From Bretschneidera sinensis (Eukaryota > Streptophyta > Magnoliopsida > Brassicales > Akaniaceae): a stretch of 64,000 bases of DNA. Positions 22,250 to 33,728 of this stretch are shown here, piece by piece; the stretch's first letter is position 1, and every line of letters starts with the position of its first letter. The notes under the pieces were generated by a model. It was not told where the DNA came from. It did not search any database and was given only the letters and a program-made list of their open reading frames with translations. A program made the translations under genes and the position numbers. The DNA lies in contig CM043699.1 in the NCBI GenBank assembly GCA_023935145.1, positions 60,032,638-60,096,637 on the forward strand, in the 5' to 3' direction.

Positions 22250-23530
22250 CTCTCTCTCACTGCTAGTCTCCATGTGGTGCTAAAGATGAGGCACTCGAGG
22301 CGGGAAGTAATCAGGTGAGAATGGCCTGGAGTATCGCTTCATGCCTCGTAAAGCATGCCTCCAACCCATTGATGCGCTGATAAACAAGACATGAGGCCTC
22401 CCGATCCTTTCGTCGAATATCAGCTAGCTCACACTGGAAGGAGGACATCTCCTCAAAGATGTGCTGGTACTCGGTGGGCCCCATGTCAACATAGTCCTCT
22501 TCCTAAGTCTGGCTAGCTGCTGGGTCCTTGACCTCCATAGGGCCATCTGCTACCCTCTCACCAGCTAGTGCCTGCCCCTGGAGTCCTCTGGGCATGTGTG
22601 ACTGGCTTTGGGTCCACCGACTCTTACCAAAGAAGGGGTGCTCCCTGATTGAACCATTTGAGGAGGTGCCCTTAATTCTCTTTTTCTTGAAAATGTATGA
22701 GAAGAGGAACGGGAATGGGAGCCCCGAGGTAATAGCTGTGGTGACCTGGCATGCATGGACGTGGTCCCAAAACTTATGAATCTGGCTCCAGATGATAGCA
22801 GGGATGGAGTACTAGTGGCCTCTATGAAAGGCATACATTGCTTAGAGGAATTGGTCACGCCTCTGAGTCTTGTGTCCCAGTGGACACACATTACGCTGTA
22901 GAATAGAATCCATAAGCCAGAGTTATGGAGGCAACTTGGACCGCCTCCCAGCATTGTTGTGCCTGTCTACATACTGCCTAGCACACATGTCCTCAATGAT
23001 GGTGGAAAGGTAAAAGGACTTCGGTTGCTCATCCAACTGGGTGCCCTCAGGTGGATACTCATCATGACAATGGAGGGCAGCAGCTATGTCTGATGATGTC
23101 ACGACAATGTACTTGCCCTGAACAAATGAGGACAAGACACTCGGCCTGCTGCAGTCGAAAGATAGGTTCTCATAGAATTGAACCACGAATCAGGTGTAGG
23201 CAGTAGAGTTGATAGGCTTGAATAACCTCTTCAAACCACGACGCTTGAATTCTTGGACGGCCCATTAAGTGACTTCAAAGTTTTTGAAATCCTCGTCTAT
23301 GTTGAATGTGGTTTCGAATAAGAATTTTGTTGTTCAAAAGTAGGCCAGGATGACTGTGCTTAGCTTCTCGAAGCACAGGATGTGGAGGCAATGTGCTTTG
23401 GCATCCTGAATAAAATTCTGCAGCAGAGGTACGCTCGATCTCAAATAATGCGCTTGATCGCACTATGCCTCTGCGCTTGATCACAGATTTCATACACTCG
23501 AGCGCCATAAGTCAGGAGTTTTATCAAACA
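22250..23530 (-). pseudogene. Extra downstream frame of A, plant transposon-protein-like
   Basis: One minus-strand frame can be followed from about 23330 to 22250 with about six stops and no needed frameshift. Readable parts: VQEFKRRGLKRLFKPINSTA, FVVQFYENLSFD, GKYIVVTSSDIAAALHCHDE, YLSTIIEDMCARQYVDRHN, ILQRNVCPLGHKTQRRDQF, IPAIIWSQIHKFWDHVHA, TTAITSGLPFPFLFSYIFKK and a polar tail with a possible coiled coil (EEMSSFQCELADIRR). The pattern resembles the 'putative plant transposon protein' domain often carried by Athila and Tat elements in an env-like position. That assignment is from memory of the family. It sits between pol and the post-pol block; B has no counterpart. Confidence 0.55.
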
Positions 23531-23539
23531 GGTGGTGTG

Positions 23540-24130
23540 TGACCCGTAAACCACATTGTGCTCAATACTTCCTAAAGTGTTCTAACCTCTTGCAATTGCA
23601 AACAAAACCAACCACACAAACAAGAAACACATTGTATATGCAAAGATTAGTAAAAAGAAGAATAAAAAATGTGGGTTTATGGGTAATTGGTTCATGATCG
23701 TGTGTGATTGTGAGGGGTGAAATAGGGATATGAACGTACCGAGAGGTGGTGAGTGATGGCGACATGTGGTGTGAGTGGTGGTGGCTTGGGGTGGTGAGTG
23801 AGAGTGCAATGGGCAGATCGTGCAGAGAGTGCGAGAGTAGAGGATGCGAGAGTGAGAGTGAAAAATGTGTACAGAACAAAACGACTTAAAATAAGCATGT
23901 GATCCTCTATCCCGAGTGCGCTCGATCGCACTGTGAGATGCGCTTGATCACACTTGTGCGCAGGTGTGTGTGTGTGTGGATGCATTCGCGCGCCATTAGG
24001 TTCATAGCAAGATTGCACTCGAGCGTACTTCAATCGTAAGGATGGAATGCATTGTGCCACTAAATTAACTAAAGAAAGAAAAAATTAAAAATAATGAAGA
24101 ACAATAAATAAAATAAATAAAAATGTACTG
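23540..24130 (-). other. Element A spacer between pol end and the extra frame
   Basis: No convincing gene. It holds CG-rich near-palindromes (about 23925-24025, e.g. TGCGCTCGATCGCA) and a GT-rich run at 23965-23978. In Athila-type elements a downstream frame is often reached by splicing, so this could be intronic (inference). Confidence 0.4.
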
Positions 24131-24490
24131 TACTCAATGGCCTCAGTACCACTGACCTCAATAGGGGCGCTTGAGCTATATGTTTATCAAAGCACGGACT
24201 GCTCAAATGCCCTCTACAATAGCTTTAGTGCAAGTCTTTTGGCAATGAGTACTTAAAGTCCACTACATGTATCTCAAGTGCTCTTGGTGTTTTTGCATAT
24301 TCATCATCCTTCAATTCTCCCAGCTCATTCAAATGCAACTTCCTCTTATCACCTGATCTTGGATGCATTGGAGAGGCTTCAAGGAGGTGCACAACTTCAA
24401 AGATGTCATCAGTAACATCTTCAGATGCAGGCTCAATATCTGATCTTTTGAAACTCTGGGTTAGGGTGGTCTCCAACGGATTAATGTGCT
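24131..24490 (-). pseudogene. Element A pol deletion scar
   Basis: The minus strand reads ETTLTQSFKRSDIEP, DVTDDIFEVVHLLEASPMHP and then directly GDKRKLHLNELGELKDDEYA. The first part equals the protease-RT spacer of B (30390-30510). The second equals the integrase tail of B (AGEKRRLYLNELEELRYDAY, 33118-33180). About 2.6 kb of RT, RNase H and integrase is missing between them. Confidence 0.85.
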
Positions 24491-24494
24491 ATAC

Positions 24495-25100
24495 CTAAAA
24501 AAATTGCTCAACAATACCTTGCATCATACAGACATTAAAACATTCCATATCATCTTGGGGTAATTTTAATGCATCAAATATTTTGAATTCTATTTTCTCA
24601 CCATTTACCTTCATACTTACAATCCCCTTTTTAACACAAATTTTTGTATCAGTAGTTCTCATAAAGGGTCTTCCTAAGATGATGGGTAAAGTTAATGGCA
24701 TAGGGCATTCTTCTATATCTAATACAATAAAATTAGTAGGTAAAATAAATTCACCTACTTTCACCAAGACATCCTCAAGAATACCTCTTGGTCTTTTGAT
24801 GCTTTTGTCTGCTAATTGCAAGGTGAAGGAAGTTGGTTGAAGCTCCCCCAAAACCTAGTGTTTCAAATACCGAATATGGCAACAAATTGATACCTGCTCT
24901 TAAATCCAGTAATGCACGTTCAAAAAGCTGGTCATCTATCCTGCAAGGAATGGTAAAACTACCTAGATTTTTCAGTTTTGGTGGTAGTTTCCTTAGCAAT
25001 ACCGCACTTACCTCTTTAGTTAAAGCCACTGTTTCATGCTCTTGAAACTTCCTTTTATTAGTGCAACAATCTTTCAAAAATTTAGCATATGCAGGTATTT
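24495..25100 (-). pseudogene. Element A aspartic protease, frameshifted
   Basis: Two frames together give the Athila protease. First DCCTNKRKFQEHETVALTKE, FTIPCRIDDQLFERALLDL and RAGINLLPYSVFETLGFG (25077-24850). After a shift near 24845, GELQPTSFTLQLADKSIKRP, DVLVKVGEFILP and PIILGRPFMRTTDTKICVKK. The usual active site DLGAS reads DLRAG, so it looks inactive. Confidence 0.8.
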
Positions 25101-26578
25101 ATTGAATTGCATCTAATAAAGGAATATTAATTGCTACTTTTCTCAATGTTTCAAAGATATCAAGAAATTTACTTTCTTTCTTTGGCTTTCTAACCTTTGC
25201 GAGAAGGGTGGTGCATTCACCTTCTCCATTTCACTTACCTTTGATGTGGATGTTTTAATTGGAGATGCTTGTGTAGGCTCATCGGTTCCTATGATCCTCC
25301 CATTTATAAGAGTTGTCACAGCCTTTAATTGCTGGTGTCCTCCTGGATTAGGTAGTGTTTGGGCTAGAAATTCACCTTGCTTTCTTCCACTCAGCTCCTT
25401 AGCTAATTGCCTCACTTATACCTCTAGTCTTTAAATAGCTTGCTCATGCTTTGCATTTGTTTGTCTTTGCTTAGTCTAAAATTGTCTTTCATCTGCCATG
25501 AACTGATCTTGTGAAGTCATTAACTATTTTTGCTAAGTTGCCAATTGCCTCACAAGACTTTATAGGTCACTTTTCTTTCATTCCGGAACTGATTGGGCTG
25601 CTGGTTGGGAGTTCCTTTGTTACTCTTAAAGATTTAGGGTATTCTGATTGTTGTTCCATGAGAAGTTGGGGTGGTTTCGCCAGCCAGGATTGTAGGTATT
25701 TGCATACAGATTGTTCTTGGAAGGATAGTTGTTTGGTCCCACATAGTTTGCTTGCTCTGGATCTGCAGATGAATATAAAAGGCAAGTTTTAGTAGTGTGA
25801 TCAAAATGAGAACATATAGCACATACCTGGAGTGGTGTAGCTTCTGGATTCGGTGAGGCGTTCTAAGCAGTCATGGCTTTTACAAGCATATATAGCTTCC
25901 TTTCCACAGCAACCATCTGATTCGAGGATCTACCATTTAAAGTTACCTCATACATACCTTTGCTCTTAACTCATTGTCTACCTCTAAAGGAGAATTGCTG
26001 GGTGTGCTCACTTAATATCTCAAACAGCTCCATGGCTTCTTCACTACTCTTTTCCATCAGCACACCTCCACAACCTGAATCCACAATACCTTTATTTAGG
26101 TCACTCAGACCTTCATAGAAAGCTTATACCAGTTCATTTTGAGGTAGATTGTGATGTGGAAATTTGAGTAGCAGCTCATTAAAGTGTCCCAATGCTTCAA
26201 AGAAAAGGTCTCCATCCTTTTGCTGGAAAGATTAAATCTCTTTCCTCATTTGTCTTGTCTTTTGTGCTGGGAAAAACTTCCTTAGGAACTTACTGGATAG
26301 TTTTTCCCAAGTATGGATAGAAACTGCAAGCAATGAATTGTACGACAACTTAGCATTATCTTTCAATGAAAAAGGGAAAAGAATTAACCTGATTCCCTCT
26401 TGATCTAGGCACCGAATGTGCTGGAACTTGCAGAGATCAAAGAATTCCCGAAGATGCAAGTGTGGGTCCTCAGCAGGTGTACCCCTAAAATGAGTTAAAG
26501 CACTGAGTATCTGCGGGGATATATAATAATTTCCTTTTGCCTCAGGTTGATAAGCAATGCATGAGGGCTAGTTGAGGT
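25101..26578 (-). pseudogene. Element A gag, main part
   Basis: The minus strand reads from 26578: CIAYQPEAKGNYYISPQILS, HLHLREFFDLCKFQHIR, IRLILFPFSLKDNAKL, WEKLSSKFLRKFFPAQKTRQ, SFQQKDGDLFFEALGHFNEL, FYEGL, CGGVLMEKSSEEAMELFE, the zinc knuckle CAICSHFDHTTKTC (about 25830), NPGWRNHPNFSW and the C-terminus near 25415-25143. It has scattered stops. The N-terminus is on the other side of B (36362-36560), and the two ends join exactly across the GAGGT duplication. Confidence 0.82.
26574..26578. repeat. Target site duplication of B, left copy
   Basis: GAGGT directly before the B 5' LTR. The right copy is at 36357-36361. Confidence 0.93.
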
Positions 26579-27828
26579 TGATAAGTGCTTAAATAGTCAT
26601 ATTTAAGCCCCTTAATTTGCACTTGTTAGACTCTTTATTTATCTATTTCTATGAATTCTACTTCATTTTCGTGTTTTATGTGTTTTTCACAGGACTTGGA
26701 CCAAAAGATGATAATTTGGAGCTTTTAGAAGCAAAAGTCAAGATCTACCATCCAGCAAGGTGCGCTCGAGCGCACCCCATTGAGATCGAGCGCAAACTTG
26801 CGCTCGAGCGCATCCCGCATACACTCGAGCACAATCACTCCAGAGGCGGGAGGGACAGATATGGAAAGAAGCCTTCCGACTCTAAAAAGGAATTAGGGTT
26901 TTGGGACACCAAGAGGACCTTATAAATAGCCATGTGAAACACATAAACCAAACCTTTGATTCTAGATTCGAAGTAGAGAGCTTAGGAGAGGAATTGACGA
27001 CTCGTCTCCCGAGTCTTCTTCTGTTTTAGCTTTCTATTTTTATTTCATTATGCTTAGAATATTTAGTTTACTTAGCATGTGTAACTAAACTCCTATAGGG
27101 CTCGATTGAAGCCCTAGTTATGCTTTTCCACATGTTCATTCATTGATTATCTTTGCTATAACCTTGTTAGAATATTTAACTTGATTAATACCTGTTTGTA
27201 TTTACATTCCTCATATGTATGTGCCTGATCAACGTATGCATATGGTATGGATAAGTTAGCTGAATCAATTTGGATGACTGAGTCCTGGGTTCGACATTAG
27301 TAATAAGGGATATCAACACCAGATTCCTGGGTTAATCAACATGGGAAACCGGGAGCGGAGCAAGCCCTAGGTCCCGTGTGGTTGCCGATCTCCACAGCAC
27401 TCATGCTCTCTTAAGGAACAACTCAGTATACACCCATGCTGAATACCTTAAGAGAGAAAAGAGTTAGAGTATACACCATGCCTAACTCATTGCATAGGGA
27501 GATCAATAGCCTAAGATGTGGACCAAGCCCTTAGGTTGGCAACCATTAGATATTCATGATAAGGCTAGAGCATTGAAGCTTTACTTAGTGGGAAAGTATA
27601 ATTAGGGTGGAAATCATAGTCCTATGTTCTCATTATTGTTATTTACTCACAATCAAATTTGCTATTTCTCTTTTTAAATTTGAAGAAACTAATTCTAAAA
27701 CGAAATTCACCAATCCCTGTGGAAATGATCTCACACTTGTACACTATGCTACCACAGAGCGTGTGCACTTGCAAGTAAAACTAGGACGGTTATTTGCATA
27801 TTTATTTAGGTAGATAAACGCTCCAACA
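26579..27828 (+). mobile_element. Element B 5' LTR
   Basis: TGATAAGTGC to GCTCCAACA, 1250 bp. TATA box TATAAATA at 26921-26928. Two perfect 14-bp palindromes TGCGCTCGAGCGCA at 26761 and 26799, with two diverged copies nearby, lie about 110-160 bp upstream of the TATA box. Confidence 0.93.
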
Positions 27829-27834
27829 AGTTTT

Positions 27835-27852
27835 TGGCACCGTTGCCGGGGA
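27835..27852 (+). other. Element B primer binding site (tRNA-Asp)
   Basis: TGGCACCGTTGCCGGGGA, one transition from the tRNA-Asp complement. The leader to 28130 holds two more CG-rich near-palindromes (28030 and 28052). Confidence 0.92.
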
Positions 27853-28130
27853 TTGCGCTAAAATTTCTTTTTAGAATTAATTTCTCATTTAAATTAATTA
27901 TTGTTATTTCCTTTTTATTCGATTATTAACTATTGTGTTTATATTATTTTTCGCTTCATTAAAAACCTTAATCAATTTCCTTTTTTTTTTTTTTGTTTCA
28001 GGTACTCCAGTAGAGCTTTCTGTGCCACTTGCGATCGAGCGCACCCTCTGTGCTATCGAGCGCAATTGAGGCAGAGAGTAATCCGAGCAGCAGTGTTTGA
28101 CTGCTGCACTCAAGTAACTGCCACCGATTC

Positions 28131-29894
28131 ATGCACGGACGACGATCCAAGCATCCGGCATTCCTTCCCCTTGATCCCAAGCTAGAGAGAACTATCCGAT
28201 AAAGACTTAGAGACAACTTGGAAGAGGGTGTAGGAGGAATTGAGGAAGACACACCAATGGCAGAACAGATAGTCGAGCAGCAACCACCTGAGCGGAGGCC
28301 GATGAAACAATCCTTCATCCCACAGAACCTTGATCAACCTTTGTGTATTGCGTATCAACCTGAGGCGGAAGGAAACTACTACATATCTCCACAGATACTC
28401 AGTGCACTAACTCACTTTAGGGGTACACTTAGTGAGGATCCACATTTGCACCTTCGAGAGTTCTTCGACCTTTGCAAATTCCAGCACATCCGAGGCTTAG
28501 ACCAAGAAGGAATAAGGTTAATTCTTTTCCCTTTTTCCTTAAAAGATAATGCTAAATTATGGTATAATTCTTTGCCTGCAGTTTGCATCCACACTTGGGA
28601 GGAGTTGGCTAGCAAATTCCTAAGGAAGTTCTTCCCAGCCTAAATGATGAGGCAAATGAGAAAAGAAATTCAATCCTTCCAACAAAAGGATGGTGATCTA
28701 TTCTTCGAAGCTTGGGGACACTTCAACGAGCTACTACTCATCTGCTCACACCACAACCTACCCCAAGACGAACTAGTACAATCTTTTTATGAAGGTTTGA
28801 TTGATTCTAACAAAAATATTGTTGATTCAGGTTGTGGAGGAGTGCTAATGGAAAAGAGCAGCGAAGAGGCTATGGAACTCTTCGAAACCCTAAGTGAACA
28901 CACGCAACAGTTCTCCTCTCGAGGTAGACATATAACCAAAATTAAGGGTATGTATGAGGTAAGCTTAAACAAAGGATCATCTCCTCAAATAGCTGCTATG
29001 GAGAGGAAACTTGACCTATTAGTGAAAGCTATGGCTGCTCAGAACACCTCAACGAACCCGCCAGCTACACCACTCCAGGTATGTGCTATTTGCTCACAAT
29101 TTGATCATAATACTGATACATGTCCCTTGTATTCATCTTCAGATCATGAGCAAGCCAACTTTATGGGACCAAACAATTATTCGCCAAAGAACAACCTCTA
29201 TGCAAACACATACAACCCTGGATGGCGGAATCACCCGAATTTCTCGTGGAGCAACAACTAAAACAGTCAAGAGTAGCAAAGAAACTTCCAACCAGTAGCC
29301 AAATCTGCTCCTGAACCAAAGAAGAATGACCTCGAAAGTCTTGTGAGGAAACTAACGTCTCAGTAGCAACAAATCATGACTTCACAAGATCGGTTCATGG
29401 CAGAAAAAAAGAAATTCTGGACTGAACTAAGGCAAACCACAGCGAAACATGAACAAGCCATCCGAAGGTTAGAAGTACAAATGGGACAATTAGTTGATGA
29501 GATGAGTAGCAGAAAGCAAAGGGAGATTCCAGCTCAACACCTTGGGGGACATCAACATCTTAAAGCTATCACGACCCTCAGAAATGGTAAAGTGATAGGG
29601 TCCGATGAATCTGCAACAACATCAAAGTTGAGTGAGACGGAGAAGGTAAATGCCCTACCCCTCCCGCAAAGGTTAGTAAAACAAAAGAAAGAGAATAAAT
29701 TACTTGACATTTTTGAAACCTTACGAAAAGTTGAAATAAACATTCCTTTGTTAGATACAATTCAACAGATACCAGCTTATGCTAAATTTCTACATGATTG
29801 TTGCACTCATAAAAGAAAGTTTCGAGAACATGAGACTGTAGCCCTAACTGAAGAGGTAAGTGCTGTACTGTTAAGAAACTCCCACCAAAGCTAA
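28131..29894 (+). pseudogene. Element B gag, stopped by point changes
   Basis: The frame starts at 28131 (MHGRRSKHPAFLPLDPKLER) and shows LHLREFFDLCKFQHIRGLDQ, LFPFSLKDNAKLWYNSL, WEELASKFLRKFFPA, FYEGLIDSNKNIVDSGCGG, knuckle CAICSQFDHNTDTC (about 29080-29122), NPGWRNHPNFSW and the C-terminal RLEVQMGQLVDEMSSRKQRE. Stops at 28200, 28641 and 29259 stand where A has Q, so CAA became TAA. A one-base loss near 29877, seen against A, shifts the frame into the protease. Confidence 0.88.
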
Positions 29895-30340
29895 AGGATC
29901 AGGGTAGTTTTACCATTCCTTGTAGGATAGGTGATTAGTTATTTGAGCGAGCATTACTAGATTTGGAAGCGGGGATAAATTTGCTACCATACACCATATT
30001 TGAAACCCTAGGATTAGGGGAGCTACAACCAACTTCCATTACCTTGCAGTTGGCAGATAGAAGTATAAAAAGACCTAGGGGTATTCTTGAGGATGTCCTA
30101 GTAAAGGTAGGTGAGTTCATTCTGCCTGTGGATTTCATTGTATTAGATATGGAGGAATGTCCTATGCCATTACCCTTGCCCATCATTTTAGGAAGATCCT
30201 TCATGAGAACCACTGATACGAAGATTTGTGTGAAAAAGGGTACAGTAAGTATGAAGGTGAATGGAGAGAAAATAGAATTCAAAATATTTGATGCACTAAG
30301 ATTACCTTAAGATGATATGGAATGCTTTAATGTATGTATG
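29895..30340 (+). pseudogene. Element B aspartic protease
   Basis: It reads GSFTIPCRIGD, a stop, LFERALLDLEAGINLLP, TIFETLGLGELQPTSITLQL, ADRSIKRPRGILEDVLVKV, IVLDMEECPMPLPLPIILGR and ICVKKGTVSMKVNGEKIEF. The DLGAS active site reads DLEAG. Between 30340 and 30690 lies the protease-RT spacer with LEASPKHS, the landmark after which A and C are deleted. Confidence 0.85.
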
Positions 30341-30689
30341 ATACACAATTTTTGTTGAGCAAGTTTTTCAAGTCCAGCACATCGGTCCCTTGGAGACTAC
30401 TCTTACCTATAGCCTTACAACTATGGATATTGAGCAAGAACCAGAAAATATCACTAAGGGCATCATGAAAACTGTGGATCTCCTTGAAGCATCCCCAAAA
30501 CATTCAAGTAAGTATGCTCCTCCATTTGAAACTCTCATGCCTACTAATACTACTGTTCTTCCTTCTATTGTCTAGGTGCCCACTTTGGAATTAAAGCAGC
30601 TGCCAGAACATTTAACTTATGCCTACTTAGGAGAGAAGAAAACATTACGGGTGATTGTGGCTGCTAATTTGAGTATGGGAGAAGATACA

Positions 30690-33550
30690 AATTATTAAGA
30701 ATCCTAAGGGAGCATAGATCCACCATTAGATGGACCATTGCTGACATTAAAGGAATAAGTTTGTCCAAGTGCATGCATAATATATACCTTGAGGATGAAG
30801 CAAGGCCCACTCGAGACACTCTAAGAAGACTTAACCCACACATGAAAGAGGTAGTAAAGGCCGAGATATTAAAACTCTTAGATGTTGGCATTATCTACCC
30901 TATCTCAGACAGTAAATGGGTACGCCCGGTTCAAGTTGTTCTAAAGAAGAGTGGGATCACAGTAGTGAATAATGAAAATGAAGAGCTCATACCCACAAGA
31001 AAAACAACTGGTTGGAGATTATGTATTGATTATCGAAAATTAAACAAGGTTACTCGAAAAGATCATTTCCCCTTTCCATTCATTGATCAAATTTTAGAAA
31101 GATTAGCTGGTCACAGCTACTACTGCTTTTTGGATGGGTACAATGGATACAACCAGTTTGCCATAGCACCTGAAGATCAAGAAAAGACTACCTTCACATG
31201 CCCTTTCGGTACATTTGCTTATCGGAGGATGCCATTCGGATTATATAACGCACCAGCCACTTTTCAAAGATGTATGATGAACATATTTTCCGATATGGTG
31301 GAAAAATACATTGAGGTATTCATGGACGATTTCAGTGTCTTTGGTTCCAATTTTGATGAATTTCTAAGTCATTTGGAAAGTGTTCTAAAGAGATGTGAAG
31401 AAAGTAACTTAGTGCTGAATTGGGAGAAATGTAACTTCATGGTTCAACAAGGCATTGTGTTGGGTCACTCCATCTCCAACAAAGGTATTGAAGTAGACAA
31501 GGCTAAAATAGACATTATTTCAAAGCTATCTCCCTTTCTCACAGTCAAGGGTGTTAGAAGCTTTCTCGGGCATGCCCCTTTTTATAGAAGATTCATCACG
31601 GACTTCTCTAAGATTTCAAGACCTCTGTGTGCATTGTTAGCTAAAAATACCAAATTCGAGTGGACTGATAACTGTATGACAGCTTTCAACACACTGAAGG
31701 ATGTTCTAACCTTCGCCCTAATAATGATGGCACCAGATTGGAGCCTTCCATTCGAGTTAATGTGTGATGCTAGTGATTTTGCCTTGGGAGCTGTCCTAGG
31801 TCAAAGAGTCAATAAGGTACCTCATGCTATTTACTATGCTTCTAGAACTTTAAATGATGCTCAACTTAACTATTCTACTATTGAAAAAGAATTGTTAGCT
31901 GTTATTTTTGCTTTAGAAAAGTTTAGATCATATTTTGTTGGCTCTAAAGTTATTGTATACACTGACCATGCTACTTTGAGATATTTGTTTTCTAATAAGG
32001 ATGCAAAGCCTAGGTTAATCAGATGGGTTCTCCTGTTGCAAGAATTCGATTTGGAAATCAAAGACAAAAAGGACAGTGAGAATGTGGTTGCAGATAACTT
32101 ATCAAGGCTACCTTATGAGAATGATACAAATGAGTTAACCTTAAATGAGAACTTCCCTGATGAGCAATTGTTCGCATTAAAGGTAAAACTCCCATGGTAT
32201 GCTGATATTGTCAATTATCTAACTGCTAAAGTTTTTCCCTCAGGTATGACAACACAAGGAAAGAAACGATTAATATCTATGTCTCCACACTACCATTGGG
32301 ACGATCCCTACCTTTTCAAATTTTGTCCTGATCAGATCATTCGACGGTGTGTCTCGGAAGAGGAGCATTTGAGCTTATTACAATACTGCCACCAATTTGC
32401 CTGTGGAGGACACTTTGGAGCCAAGAAAATAGTACTTAAGGTACTACAATCCGGTTTTTATTGGCCTAATCTATTTAAAGACGCCTTCACATTCTGCAGC
32501 TCATGTGATAGGTGCCAACGGACAGGTAACATATCATCCCGAAATCAAATGCCCTTACAAAATATCCATATAGTAGAACTTTTTGATGTATAGGGCATTG
32601 ATTTCATGGGTCCCTTCCCCAATTCCTTTGGTAATTTATATATTCTTATGGGTGTGGATTATGTGTCTAAATGAGTCGAGGCAGCCCCCTCAAAAACTAA
32701 TGATCACAAAGTGGTGTTAAAGTTTCTATAGGATAACATTTTTACCCAGTTCGGAACACCAAGAGCGATCATCAATGACGAAGGCAGCCACTTCCATCAT
32801 CATTCTTTTGCCGCATTCATCAGAAAATATGGAATTGCCCATAAGGTTAGCACCCCATATCACCCTCAGACTAGTGGCCAAGTGGAGATAAGTAACTGAG
32901 AAATCAAAAGCATCTTGGAGAGAACCGTGAATCCTAGTCGTAAAGACTGGTCCTTACGACTCAATGATGCTCTATGGGCATACTGGACAGCTTATAAGAC
33001 ACCAATTTGGATGTCCCCATACCACTTAGTCTTTGGCAAAGCTTGCCATCTACCCGTCGAGGTAGAACATAGAGTCTATTGAGCCATTAAACAATTCAAC
33101 TTCGATATGAAACAAGCGGGTGAGAAAAGGAGGCTGTACTTAAATGAGCTAGAAGAGTTACGGTATGACGCATATGAGAATGCCAAGCTTTACAAGGAAA
33201 GGGCAAAGGCCTATCATGACAAACACCTAGTGCAAAAAGATTTTCACGTAGGACAAAGGGTGCTACTCTACAATTCAAGGTTAAGGCTGTTCCCTGGCAA
33301 ACTAAAGTCCCGTTGGGCTGGTCTATATGTGTTCACTAAGGTCTTTCCTCATGGGGCTTTGGAAATTCATACCTCAAATAACAATCAGACTTTTACAGTC
33401 AATGGACATCGCGTCAAACCATACCTCGATCTCACAATTCCTCCTCGGGACAAGGACTTAACACTTGAAGCTGTACAATATATATCTGATCCTCGGACAC
33501 CTGAAACATTTGAAATCCCAGTTTCTACAGCACATAACGTCACTATTTGA
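30690..33550 (+). pseudogene. Element B RT, RNase H and integrase
   Basis: One frame covers the Athila pol. [55 protein letters not shown], catalytic FMDDFSVFG (31317-31340). RNase [50 protein letters not shown] and ADNLSRLPY. Integrase: HHCC region ([27 protein letters not shown]), core [23 protein letters not shown] and GQVEISN, tail WAGLYVFTKVFPHGALEI. The first 610 codons (30761-32593) have no stop; five stops then fall in the integrase, each explainable by one transition (e.g. SK* for SKW, SN*E for SNRE, VY*A for VYWA). No chromodomain, as expected for Athila. Confidence 0.92.
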
Positions 33551-33670
33551 GACATTGCAATCGAGTACATATACCCATTGTGATCGAGTGCATTTACACC
33601 AGAAGCTACCTCCTGCTCCCAATACCTCATAGACTGCACCCACAGATGATCAGCAGTGAGAGGATACCCC

Positions 33671-33728
33671 GTCTGGCTGAAGATGTAAAACTTAGCGCTC
33701 ATTGGAGGCACCCCAGACATATCCTTTT
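33671..33728 (+). other. Conserved post-pol block, element B copy
   Basis: GTCTGGCTGAAGATG, TAAAACTTAGCGCTCATT, GGAGGCACCCC and ACATATCC, shared with A and C. Confidence 0.88.

Noticed and set aside
22528..22954. Two overlapping frames on opposite strands
   Set aside because: They are shadows of the extra A frame, whose own reading gives domain-like sequence.
23562..24060. Overlapping minus-strand frames rich in H, T, S and P
   Set aside because: Composition follows CA/TG-rich sequence; no motif, and B lacks the region. Treated as spacer.
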